Shown in pieces: positions 45,262 through 53,798 of a DNA stretch of 64,000 nucleotides (its first letter is position 1; every line of letters starts with the position of its first letter). A program made the translations under genes and the position numbers. The notes beneath the pieces are model-generated. The model made no database searches. It saw nothing but the letters and a program-made list of their open reading frames with translations, and was not told the origin of the DNA. The stretch is taken from the NCBI RefSeq assembly GCF_020177595.1, contig NZ_JAHTBL010000005.1, positions 186,001-250,000 of the forward strand. Reading direction: 5' to 3'. Source of the DNA: Cognatishimia sp. MH4019 (lineage in GTDB: Bacteria > Pseudomonadota > Alphaproteobacteria > Rhodobacterales > Rhodobacteraceae).

Positions 45262-45818
45262 GACGGGAACGGCCACACGCCCAGCCAAACGTGGATCGCG
45301 GCGATGACCCCGTACAGCACCAGCGTAATCACAGCGAGCCGGATATGCGCAGCCTTATCGGCATTGCCCGGAGGCTCCCATGCAGGCTCGGCCCGGTTAA
45401 TCAGAATGACTTCCCCCACGGCCCAGGCCAGCAGCCCGCCGAACAGGACGATCGACGCCAGATCGCCATTCACCAGCAAATGCGCCGCCGCCCAGATCTT
45501 GAACCCCGTGAGCTGAGGATGCCTGATCTTATTCGCAGGCCAGACCTTGCCCCCTTTGGCCGCACTCGACCCGTAAACCCAAAGCGCCAGGATCATCAGC
45601 GTGTTGTTCAGATGCACCGTCCAACCGGGCGTGTTCCAGACCGGAATAAACTCCGCCCCGCGATAGCCGATCACCATAAGGACGATGCTCGCCACGATGC
45701 CCAGCGCCACCAGCCCCTTGCCCGGATCGCCCAGCTTGGCGCGTTTTTCGGGCATCAGACGTTTGAAGTAATGGGCAGCGGTCCACAGCAGAACCCCGAC
45801 AGCTAACAGAGCAATCAT
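45258..45818 (-). CDS. NnrU family membrane protein
   Basis: 186 residues with about five hydrophobic segments (MIALLAVGVLLWTAAHYFKR, GLVALGIVASIVLMVIGYRG, HLNNTLMILALWVYGSSAAK) and the family motif IRHPQLTGFKIWAAAHLLVNGD. NnrU is related to Z-ISO-type haem proteins and was first noted beside nitrite/NO reductase genes; none are here. It overlaps the lyase gene and DUF1737 by 4 bases each. Confidence 0.88.
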   Translation of the reverse strand: MIALLAVGVLLWTAAHYFKRLMPEKRAKLGDPGKGLVALGIVASIVLMVIGYRGAEFIPVWNTPGWTVHLNNTLMILALWVYGSSAAKGGKVWPANKIRHPQLTGFKIWAAAHLLVNGDLASIVLFGGLLAWAVGEVILINRAEPAWEPPGNADKAAHIRLAVITLVLYGVIAAIHVWLGVWPFPS

Positions 45819-46666
45819 GCGATCTCCAGTTTGGCTATGGCGTCCGCCTTCGCCAGCGTCGCCTTCGCCGTCACGATATGCAGATTCTCGACGATTTTGC
45901 CATCCACCACGGCAACACCTTGCCCATCTGCTTCCGCCTGCTCGAACGCCGCGATCTGACGGCGCGCCAGATCAATCTCGGCCTCAGACGGGGCAAACGC
46001 CGCATTCGTGATTTCGACCTGCGCGGGATGGATCAACGTCTTCCCGTCAAAGCCCATATCGCGCCCCTGCTCGCATTCAACGCGCAGCCCTTCGTCATCC
46101 TTGAACGCGTTGTAAACGCCATCGACCGCCACAACCCCATGCGCCCGCGCCGCCAGCATGCACATCTGCAGGGATGTCAGCAAAGGCTCCCGATCTGCGC
46201 GAAAGCGCGTGTTCAGGTCCTTCGCCAGATCGTTGGTGCCCAGCACGAACCCCTCCAGCGCCGGATGCGCCGCAATCTCGGCCGCGTTCAAGATGCCCAA
46301 AGGTGTTTCCATCATCGCCCAGATCGCAACACCGGGGGCCAGTTCGGCCAGCGCTTGCACGTCCTCGGCTGAATCCACCTTCGGCAACAGCAAAGCATCC
46401 GCGCCGACATCCCGCAGCGCCTCCACATCCGCGTGGCCCCATTCGGTGTCCAGCGCATTGACCCGCACGATCTTCGCACGCGCGCCATAGTCCGCCGTTT
46501 TCAACGTCTCCGCCAAAAGCGCCCGCGCATTGGCCTTTTCCTCGACAGCCACCGCATCTTCGAGATCAAAGATGATCGCATCGACAGGCAGCGTCTTGGC
46601 TTTCTCCAAAGCGCGCTCTTTCGAACCGGGGATATACAGCACCGAGCGATAGGGACGTGCGGTCAT
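45815..46666 (-). CDS. CoA ester lyase of the malyl-CoA/beta-methylmalyl-CoA lyase family
   Basis: 283 residues of the HpcH/CitE TIM-barrel family: SVLYIPGSKERALEKAKTLP, FDLEDAVAVEEKANARA, ARAKIVRVNALDTEWGHADV, the metal-ligand Glu in AIWAMMETPLGILNA and GTNDLAKDLNTRF. In Rhodobacter two paralogues exist: Mcl1 cleaves beta-methylmalyl-CoA and condenses acetyl-CoA with glyoxylate; Mcl2 is a malyl-CoA thioesterase. The operon with mch favours a role in the ethylmalonyl-CoA pathway, but this sequence could be either. ATG 46666 has GAGGAG upstream. Confidence 0.85.
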   Translation of the reverse strand: MTARPYRSVLYIPGSKERALEKAKTLPVDAIIFDLEDAVAVEEKANARALLAETLKTADYGARAKIVRVNALDTEWGHADVEALRDVGADALLLPKVDSAEDVQALAELAPGVAIWAMMETPLGILNAAEIAAHPALEGFVLGTNDLAKDLNTRFRADREPLLTSLQMCMLAARAHGVVAVDGVYNAFKDDEGLRVECEQGRDMGFDGKTLIHPAQVEITNAAFAPSEAEIDLARRQIAAFEQAEADGQGVAVVDGKIVENLHIVTAKATLAKADAIAKLEIA

Positions 46667-46918
46667 TGATTCTGCTCCTCGCAATATTGTTGCGCGACGC
46701 CTGCCACAGACTTTGCAGATCATTCAAGAGAAACTTCGCTGCAACGCGGCACCAAACCTGCCTCAAAAAACAGCAGCCTGCGACGCTTAATCCCCTATTA
46801 AGGCGTCAGAACCGTTCGTTAACCTTAATTTGCGACACTCTTCGCAGTCTTGGATGCAGCGGTGGCATTCCTCGCCGCTCCGGCCCTCTCAGGGTCGCTC
46901 AGAAAAAAGGACGCGGAC

Positions 46919-47233
46919 ATGACACCGAAACTGCTACTTACAGGCCTTTCCATCGCAACCCTCATGGGCTCGACGCTCATGGTCAAAGCCCAAACGCAAC
47001 GCTGCGGCGAACGCACGGCAATCGTTGAACGACTGATCAGCGCCTATGGCGAAACCCGCCAATCCATGGGGCTTGCGGCGAATAACGCCGTGATCGAAAC
47101 CTTCGCCTCTGAAGAAACCGGCAGCTGGACCATCGTGGTCACCGGCACCAACGGGCTGACCTGTCTGGTCGCCTCTGGCCAAGCCTACGAGCACCTCGCC
47201 GAAGCGCTGCCCGCGGCAGGCACAGACGGCTAA
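46919..47233 (+). CDS. Small exported protein of unknown function
   Basis: 104 residues with a signal peptide (LLLTGLSIATLMGSTLMVKA) and a mature region with two cysteines (TQRCGERTAIVERLISAYGE, NGLTCLVASGQAYE) around a beta-rich SWTIVVTGT. The family is not recognised by name. ATG 46919 has AAAGGA upstream. It is divergent from the lyase operon across about 250 bases that contain TTAACCTTAA and no other obvious element. Confidence 0.72.
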   Translation: MTPKLLLTGLSIATLMGSTLMVKAQTQRCGERTAIVERLISAYGETRQSMGLAANNAVIETFASEETGSWTIVVTGTNGLTCLVASGQAYEHLAEALPAAGTDG

Positions 47234-47239
47234 CCCTGT

Positions 47240-47995
47240 TTAGGTTAACGCGTCAAAGATCAGCTTGCTGCCGGTCAGGGTCAGCAAAACATATGTGACG
47301 CCAAAGAACGCGCGCTCCGAGATCATGTGGTGCGCGCGGACCCCCAACCATGTGCCCAGAACCGCAAAGGGGGCCAGCAGCAGATCCGCCAGAAGCGTCT
47401 GCCACGTGAAAATGCCCAGAAATGAATAGGGCACGAATTTCATCACATTGATGGCCCAGAAAATCAGGACAGTGCCAGACTGATAGGTCAGCTTGTCCAG
47501 CCCGCGGCTCAGCAGATAGACCGCCACCGGCGGCCCGCCTGCATGGCTGACAAAGCTGGTGAACCCTGCCGTGACGCCCGTCACCATCGCTGCTTTCGGC
47601 CCCATGGGGCGCTTGGGCTTCGGGATATAGCCCCCGCGCAGCAAGATCTGATAGGCGACAAAGGCCAGGGAAATTCCCCCAATCAAGAAGCGAAACACAT
47701 CTGCATTCGCCACTTGATAAAGGGCGGCCCCCAGCGCCACGCCGGGCAGGCCCGCATAGATGATCAGGCGCACCTCGCCCCAGTCCCACTTGCGCCAATA
47801 GGCCTTCAACCCGGCCACATCCATCAGCATCAAAAGCGGCAGCATCACGCCCAGCGCCACGCCCGGATCGACCGCGAGCGCCAGAATCGACCCCGCCGCA
47901 AACGCCGCACCCGACCCGAAGCCCCCCTTGCTGATCCCCGCAAAGATCGTCGCCGGAATGGCCAAAGCGAAGAACGCAAGATCAAGTGTCAGCAC
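47240..47995 (-). CDS. TSUP family (TauE/SafE-like) membrane transporter
   Basis: 251 residues, about eight hydrophobic segments. Motifs GISKGGFGSGAAFAAGSILA near the N terminus and FTSFVSHAGGPPVAVYLLSR in the second half are typical of the family. Substrate unknown. It converges with the small exported-protein gene and is divergent from mdh. Confidence 0.88.
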   Translation of the reverse strand: MLTLDLAFFALAIPATIFAGISKGGFGSGAAFAAGSILALAVDPGVALGVMLPLLMLMDVAGLKAYWRKWDWGEVRLIIYAGLPGVALGAALYQVANADVFRFLIGGISLAFVAYQILLRGGYIPKPKRPMGPKAAMVTGVTAGFTSFVSHAGGPPVAVYLLSRGLDKLTYQSGTVLIFWAINVMKFVPYSFLGIFTWQTLLADLLLAPFAVLGTWLGVRAHHMISERAFFGVTYVLLTLTGSKLIFDALT

Positions 47996-48118
47996 GGGGT
48001 TGGTCCTGAAAAAGCACAGTCTGAGCTAGGCTTACACGCTGGCGCGCGCGCAAACCAGCGCCCATGCAGCGCTTCGCCGCGCCCCGTTGCCCTTGCGCGG
48101 CGCGGGGCAAAGGACTAG

Positions 48119-49120
<1,002 letters not shown>

Positions 49121-49141
49121 AAGCCTCTCAAAGCAGTTCAG

Positions 49142-49176
49142 AAAACGGCGCGAGGGTCCCCTTCGCGCCGTTTTTC
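49142..49176. terminator. Terminator after mdh
   Basis: Stem AAAACGGCGCGA (49142-49153) and TCGCGCCGTTTT (49163-49174) with a 9-base loop and T run. It lies in the short gap between the convergent stops of mdh and the glycosyltransferase gene and may act both ways. Confidence 0.9.
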
Positions 49177-49177
49177 G

Positions 49178-50194
49178 TTATCCCAGCTTGCGTTTGAACC
49201 GCGCGATCAAATCCGCATTGCGTGCCCGCAGGTCCGCGTCAAACGCCGCCACACTCAGATCCAGACCCGGCATCGCTGCATCAATCACCGCTTGCGGATT
49301 GAACGGACGATCCTCGACATAGCCCATCTCGGTCAGCGCTTGCAGTCGCTCCGGCGTAAAGCCCCGCAACTGATCGTGATAGCTGCGTAGCCCGGTGGCG
49401 GTCTTGTATGTGGTCAACACCGCCTCCAACTGCGCACGCCGCTTATCACCCAAAATCTTCTGCTGCTGGTGTTTCGGCAGTTCGGCATAACGCAGCAGCT
49501 TCAGCATCCAATGCAGCGGCGTCAGCCCGTCATAATGCACCAGCCACGTCCCCGCGACATGGGCAGAGGGCAGCTTGGCCGTGCCCTCCAAAGGCTCCGC
49601 CCGGTGCACTGACAGCTGCGTTTCACGCCCCACAGGGACACAAGGCTTACCCAAGTTATGCGCCAAAAGCCCTTCATGGCTGACCGCATTCAGATCGCCC
49701 CAGACCGCGCCCGATACCGCAGGCCCGCGCCCCATCGCCCGACGCAACACGCCGTCGAAAATGCCCGGCGCGGGCTGGCCCAGCGCATAGGCGCGCTCAT
49801 AGACGCGGAACTTCAGATAGCCGTCGATCTGGCCCAGATGCTTCAGCTCATCCGCCAAAGACCGATGCTGCCAAAGCAGTTCATCCGCGTCCAGATGGAT
49901 CATCCAGCGTGCACTCGTGCGGCGGTAAGCCTCCGTCGCGTTGATCCGTTGCCGTCCGGTTTGCGGAACAGGCCGGTCGCCACGCGCCGCCCACCAATCG
50001 ACATCGCAACGCGTGACGATCACCCGGTCCATCCCCTCGATCAACGCGCCCACCGGATCGTCCGGGTCATCAAGGAAAACCCAGACCTCGGACGCGCCCG
50101 TTTCCAGATGCCACAGCACATTGGCCAGAACCAGAACTGCGGGTTCCCGCACTGTCATGCAGATCGCCCACTCTCCGCCCGATGCTGTTGTCAT
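49178..50194 (-). CDS. Glycosyltransferase family 2-like protein
   Basis: 338 residues. EWAICMTVREPAVLVLANVL and WMIHLDADELLWQ (DxD metal/nucleotide-sugar site) fit the GT-A-type family used for putative surface-polysaccharide transferases (Glyco_tranf_2_4-like). The C-terminal half is helical and of unclear role. Sugar and acceptor unknown. It interrupts the mdh-sucC order and is transcribed against it, so it may be a later insertion. Confidence 0.82.
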   Translation of the reverse strand: MTTASGGEWAICMTVREPAVLVLANVLWHLETGASEVWVFLDDPDDPVGALIEGMDRVIVTRCDVDWWAARGDRPVPQTGRQRINATEAYRRTSARWMIHLDADELLWQHRSLADELKHLGQIDGYLKFRVYERAYALGQPAPGIFDGVLRRAMGRGPAVSGAVWGDLNAVSHEGLLAHNLGKPCVPVGRETQLSVHRAEPLEGTAKLPSAHVAGTWLVHYDGLTPLHWMLKLLRYAELPKHQQQKILGDKRRAQLEAVLTTYKTATGLRSYHDQLRGFTPERLQALTEMGYVEDRPFNPQAVIDAAMPGLDLSVAAFDADLRARNADLIARFKRKLG

Positions 50195-50321
50195 TGCGCT
50201 ATGCTCGCCTGAGTTTGGCCGCCCCGCGACCCGTTGAACCGCACCATAACCCGGCTCTTACAGCCCGCCTAGCCATTGATGTGACGGTGATTCTCCCTTC
50301 GGTATCCCATTGCACACCGAA

Positions 50322-50356
50322 TTTGTGATCACACGTTAAAACCCTGTGATCACAAA
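50322..50356. promoter_or_regulatory. Double operator of the suc operon, GntR-type palindromes
   Basis: TTTGTGATCACA (50322-50333), 11 bases, TGTGATCACAAA (50345-50356): a perfect inverted repeat made of two perfect TGTGATCACA palindromes with centres 21 bp apart, 97 bp before the sucC ATG. Geometry is identical to that upstream of sdhC. The rest of the 258-base gap (50195-50452) shows no other clear signal. Confidence 0.85.
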
Positions 50357-50452
50357 TGTCGCTTTTTCGGGGGATGCGACGAAAAGACGTTTTAGGCACG
50401 TCATAGCTTATGTCTATATCGCCTTTAAACGTAGCAAAACGGGACAGTTTGC

Positions 50453-51646
50453 ATGAATATCCATGAGTATCAGGCCAAGGCCCTTCTTCGCAGCTATGGC
50501 GCCCCGGTGTCCGACGGACGTGTGGTGCTGAAAGCCGAAGACGCCAAAACAGCCGCCGGTGAGATGGACGGCCCCCTCTGGGTCGTCAAAGCACAAATCC
50601 ACGCCGGTGGACGCGGCAAAGGCTCTTTCAAGGAAGCAGACGCAGGCGAAGCGGGCGGTGTCCGCTTGGCTAAGTCGGTCGAAGAAGCCGCTTCCGAGGC
50701 CAAGAAGATGCTCGGCCGCACGCTCGTCACGCACCAGACCGGTCCCGTCGGCAAGCAGGTCAACCGCATCTATATCGAAGACGGCTCCGGCATCGAGACA
50801 GAGATGTATCTGGCCCTGCTCGTCGATCGCCAGACCTCCCGCGTATCGTTCGTCTGCTCGACCGAGGGCGGCATGGATATCGAAGAGGTTGCCGCCGCGA
50901 CCCCCGAAAAGATCCTTTCCTTCTCCGTCGATCCCGCTGCGGGTTATCAAGCCTACCACGGCCGCCGCATCGCCTTCGCGCTGGGTCTGGAAGGCAAACA
51001 GGTCAAGCAATGCGTCGGCCTGATGGGTCTGCTCTACAAAGCCTTCCTCGAGAAGGACATGGAGATGCTCGAGATCAACCCGCTGATCGTCACCGACAGC
51101 GGCGATCTGAAAGTGCTCGACGCCAAGGTCAGCTTCGACGGCAACGCAATCTACCGCCACGCCGACATCGCCGAGCTGCGCGACGAGACCGAGGAAGACC
51201 CCAAGGAACTCGCCGCCTCCAAATACGACCTGAACTACATCGCTCTGGACGGTGAAATCGGCTGCATGGTTAACGGCGCGGGCCTTGCCATGGCAACCAT
51301 GGACATCATCAAGCTTTACGGGGCCGAGCCTGCCAACTTCCTCGACGTGGGCGGCGGCGCGACCAAGGAAAAGGTCACCGAGGCGTTCAAGATCATCACG
51401 TCTGACCCGCAGGTCAAAGGTATCCTCGTGAACATCTTCGGCGGCATCATGCGCTGCGATGTGATCGCCGAGGGCGTCGTTGCCGCCGTCAAAGAGGTCG
51501 GTCTCCAAGTCCCCCTCGTCGTGCGTCTCGAAGGCACAAACGTCGAAAAAGGCAAGGAGATCATCAACACCTCCGGCCTCGACGTCATCGCCGCCGACAA
51601 CCTCAAAGACGGTGCCGAGAAGATCGTGAAAGCGGTTAAGGGCTAA
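50453..51646 (+). CDS. sucC: Succinyl-CoA synthetase (ADP-forming) beta subunit
   Basis: 397-residue ATP-grasp subunit. [20 protein letters not shown] is the family N terminus; ATP-grasp residues in [40 protein letters not shown]; and [14 protein letters not shown] plus [13 protein letters not shown] in the CoA-ligase domain. First gene of the suc cluster, behind the double operator. Confidence 0.97.
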   Translation: MNIHEYQAKALLRSYGAPVSDGRVVLKAEDAKTAAGEMDGPLWVVKAQIHAGGRGKGSFKEADAGEAGGVRLAKSVEEAASEAKKMLGRTLVTHQTGPVGKQVNRIYIEDGSGIETEMYLALLVDRQTSRVSFVCSTEGGMDIEEVAAATPEKILSFSVDPAAGYQAYHGRRIAFALGLEGKQVKQCVGLMGLLYKAFLEKDMEMLEINPLIVTDSGDLKVLDAKVSFDGNAIYRHADIAELRDETEEDPKELAASKYDLNYIALDGEIGCMVNGAGLAMATMDIIKLYGAEPANFLDVGGGATKEKVTEAFKIITSDPQVKGILVNIFGGIMRCDVIAEGVVAAVKEVGLQVPLVVRLEGTNVEKGKEIINTSGLDVIAADNLKDGAEKIVKAVKG

Positions 51647-51658
51647 GGAACGGCATGG

Positions 51659-52258
51659 ATGCGCCAGCCTCCGCATATGCTCAGCCGCATGGCCTCGGCC
51701 TGCGCGTTGCTCTGTGCGGCGGCCTGCACACCCAGCTGGGAAGGCACCACCCCTGAGATGTTCGAGCTTGCCAATATCAAGGACAGCAATGTCGTGCCGA
51801 AATCGGCCCCGCGCACTTTCGTGGCGGCGTTCGACACCCATTGCGTCTCAAAGATGAACGCGTTTGACAGCATCCCGGCGGGTCTGCGCGCGGCCAGCTA
51901 CGTGCAAGTTCCGCGCGTGGTTCCGGCCCAAGCCACGCAAACCCGCGTCCAGATGTATGCCGTGGATGACAGGCGCCCGCTCGTCATGCTCTCCTCGGAC
52001 GGCGCACCGCCCGTCTGCGCTGTGGCTGCGGCCTCGCGCACCGGGCAAACCGCCGCCGTAGATCGCTATGTCGCCCGCACCTTCCCTAATGCAACCGCCA
52101 TAGACCCGGCCCAGATCAGCAAAACGACCGAGCGCGCCTGGCTCACCGGCACCAACCCGAACCGCCTTGTCACAACGACCCGCAAGGGCCGTCCCAACGA
52201 ACCTGCCAGCGTCATGCTCATGATCATGAATGCCGCTGACGCTCAGAACGAAACCTAA
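51659..52258 (+). CDS. Hypothetical lipoprotein between sucC and sucD
   Basis: 199 residues with a lipoprotein-type signal (LSRMASACALLCAAACTPSW, lipidation on the last Cys before TPSW). The mature protein has two cysteines (DTHCVSKM and PPVCAVAAA) and no recognisable domain. ATG 51659 has AAGGAA 8 bases upstream; in-frame ATGs at 51677 and 51689 are alternatives. sucC and sucD normally abut, so its position between them is unusual; the gap to sucD is 12 bases. Confidence 0.75.
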   Translation: MRQPPHMLSRMASACALLCAAACTPSWEGTTPEMFELANIKDSNVVPKSAPRTFVAAFDTHCVSKMNAFDSIPAGLRAASYVQVPRVVPAQATQTRVQMYAVDDRRPLVMLSSDGAPPVCAVAAASRTGQTAAVDRYVARTFPNATAIDPAQISKTTERAWLTGTNPNRLVTTTRKGRPNEPASVMLMIMNAADAQNET

Positions 52259-52270
52259 AGGAGCCACGAA

Positions 52271-53152
52271 ATGGCAGTCCTCATCGACGAAAATACCAAA
52301 GTGATCTGTCAGGGCCTTACCGGCTCGCAAGGCACGTTCCACACCGAACAGGCCATCGCCTATGGCACGAAGATGGTCGGCGGCGTGACCCCCGGCAAAG
52401 GCGGCATGACGCATCTTGATCTGCCCGTCTTCAACTCGGTCCACGAGGCCAAGCACGTGACCGAAGCCAACGCGTCGGTGATTTACGTGCCCCCGCCCTT
52501 CGCAGCGGACTCGATCCTTGAAGCCATCGACGCCGAGATGGAAGTCATCGTCTGCATCACCGAAGGCATCCCCGTGCTCGACATGATGAAGGTCAAGCGC
52601 GCGCTCGAAGGCTCCGCCTCCACCCTGATCGGCCCCAACTGCCCCGGTGTCATCACGCCCGACGCCTGCAAGATCGGCATCATGCCCGGCCACATCCACA
52701 AGCGCGGCAGCGTTGGCGTCGTCTCCCGCTCCGGCACGCTGACCTACGAGGCCGTCAAGCAGACCACCGATGTGGGCCTTGGCCAGTCGACCTGCGTCGG
52801 CATTGGCGGCGACCCCATCAAAGGGACCGAGCATATCGACGTCCTCGAATGGTTCCTTGCGGATGACGAGACTGAAAGCATCATCATGATCGGTGAGATC
52901 GGTGGTTCGGCTGAAGAAGAAGCCGCCCAGTTCCTTGCCGATGAGAAGAAGAAAGGCCGCTGGAAGCCCACTGCCGGTTTCATCGCGGGCCGCACCGCCC
53001 CTCCGGGCCGCCGCATGGGCCACGCCGGCGCCATCGTCGCCGGTGGTAAAGGCGGCGCGGAAGACAAGATCGAAGCGATGAAATCCGCAGGCATCGTCGT
53101 CGCCGAAAGCCCCGCCAGTCTTGGCGAGGCGGTCGTGAAAGCGATCGGCTAA
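52271..53152 (+). CDS. sucD: Succinyl-CoA synthetase alpha subunit
   Basis: 293 residues: CoA-binding [60 protein letters not shown] and the phosphorylated active-site His in [16 protein letters not shown]. Pairs with SucC. ATG 52271 follows AAAGGAG. After it the operon is broken by a palindromic repeat and a low-GC orphan gene. Confidence 0.97.
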   Translation: MAVLIDENTKVICQGLTGSQGTFHTEQAIAYGTKMVGGVTPGKGGMTHLDLPVFNSVHEAKHVTEANASVIYVPPPFAADSILEAIDAEMEVIVCITEGIPVLDMMKVKRALEGSASTLIGPNCPGVITPDACKIGIMPGHIHKRGSVGVVSRSGTLTYEAVKQTTDVGLGQSTCVGIGGDPIKGTEHIDVLEWFLADDETESIIMIGEIGGSAEEEAAQFLADEKKKGRWKPTAGFIAGRTAPPGRRMGHAGAIVAGGKGGAEDKIEAMKSAGIVVAESPASLGEAVVKAIG

Positions 53153-53160
53153 GAAACCCC

Positions 53161-53213
53161 GTCCCGGGCCTGACCCGGGACCTGAACCCAAAGACCCCGG
53201 GTCAAGCCCGGGG
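53161..53213. repeat. Twin CCCGGG hairpin repeat between sucD and the orphan gene
   Basis: Hairpin 1 is GTCCCGGG, CCTGA, CCCGGGAC (53161-53181); hairpin 2 is CCCCGGG, TCAAG, CCCGGGG (53195-53213). This is the GACCCGGG-type palindromic element common in alphaproteobacterial intergenic regions. It could stabilise the sucCD transcript's 3' end. No second copy is seen in the window. Confidence 0.8.
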
Positions 53214-53345
53214 CGCGAGGAGCAAGATGGCAAGACGTGCCGCATCACGATCAGAGAGCAGCGCTCTGGACTGGGCGGATGCTGCACGCGTGCGTCTTAA
53301 GTGTGGGTTGGGCGCGGCCCAGCGGTATCGCTGGAAGGAAAATCC

Positions 53346-53798
53346 ATGATGACTCGAAAGAGGTTCCTTACCCTTTTCTTCTTTTGGAGCAGTCTAGCCA
53401 CAAGTGCACACTTGCTACAAATGCTCGGAGGAATTTGGCGCGACCTAGCGGCACTACAATTGTCTGCGACAACCTTTACTGGTCTTTTCTTTGTTGGACG
53501 GGACGGTGTTGCTAGGCGTTCTAATGCCAAAAGGAAATACAGAGTTTTAGACGCGTCTATCAGCCCATTCCCGCTCTTTAGAATGACTGTTGCGTCCGCT
53601 TTAGCCGTTATCAGCGCACTGATCTTGATCCCAGTTGCCATCAGCGGAATTGTCTTCCCGTGGCCCTCTATCCTGATGCCGACCCTCCTCAACGAGCAAA
53701 GCGATTACGGGTTACTCTTGCTATTCTCGTTTAGCCTTATCTTGCCAATGCTGCAGAGCTCCCCTTCCCAGCGCCAACCGAATGAGGTGCCCCAATGA
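53346..53798 (+). CDS. Hypothetical membrane protein, atypical composition
   Basis: 150 residues with hydrophobic stretches (RFLTLFFFWSSLATSAHLLQ, TVASALAVISALILIPVAIS, YGLLLLFSFSLILPML). Not recognised. Codon use (many TTA/CTA/ACA and AT-ending codons) is unlike its GC-rich neighbours, pointing to foreign origin. ATG 53346 has GGAAGGAAAA upstream. Its stop overlaps the sucA start (ATGA) and the sucA ribosome site (GAGGTG) lies in its last codons, so it is now embedded in the operon. Confidence 0.6.
   Translation: MMTRKRFLTLFFFWSSLATSAHLLQMLGGIWRDLAALQLSATTFTGLFFVGRDGVARRSNAKRKYRVLDASISPFPLFRMTVASALAVISALILIPVAISGIVFPWPSILMPTLLNEQSDYGLLLLFSFSLILPMLQSSPSQRQPNEVPQ

Noticed and set aside
50414-51841. 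475-codon minus-strand open frame opposite sucC
   Set aside because: Shadow of sucC codon bias; no ribosome site or family resemblance, and it would cover the operon's own start.
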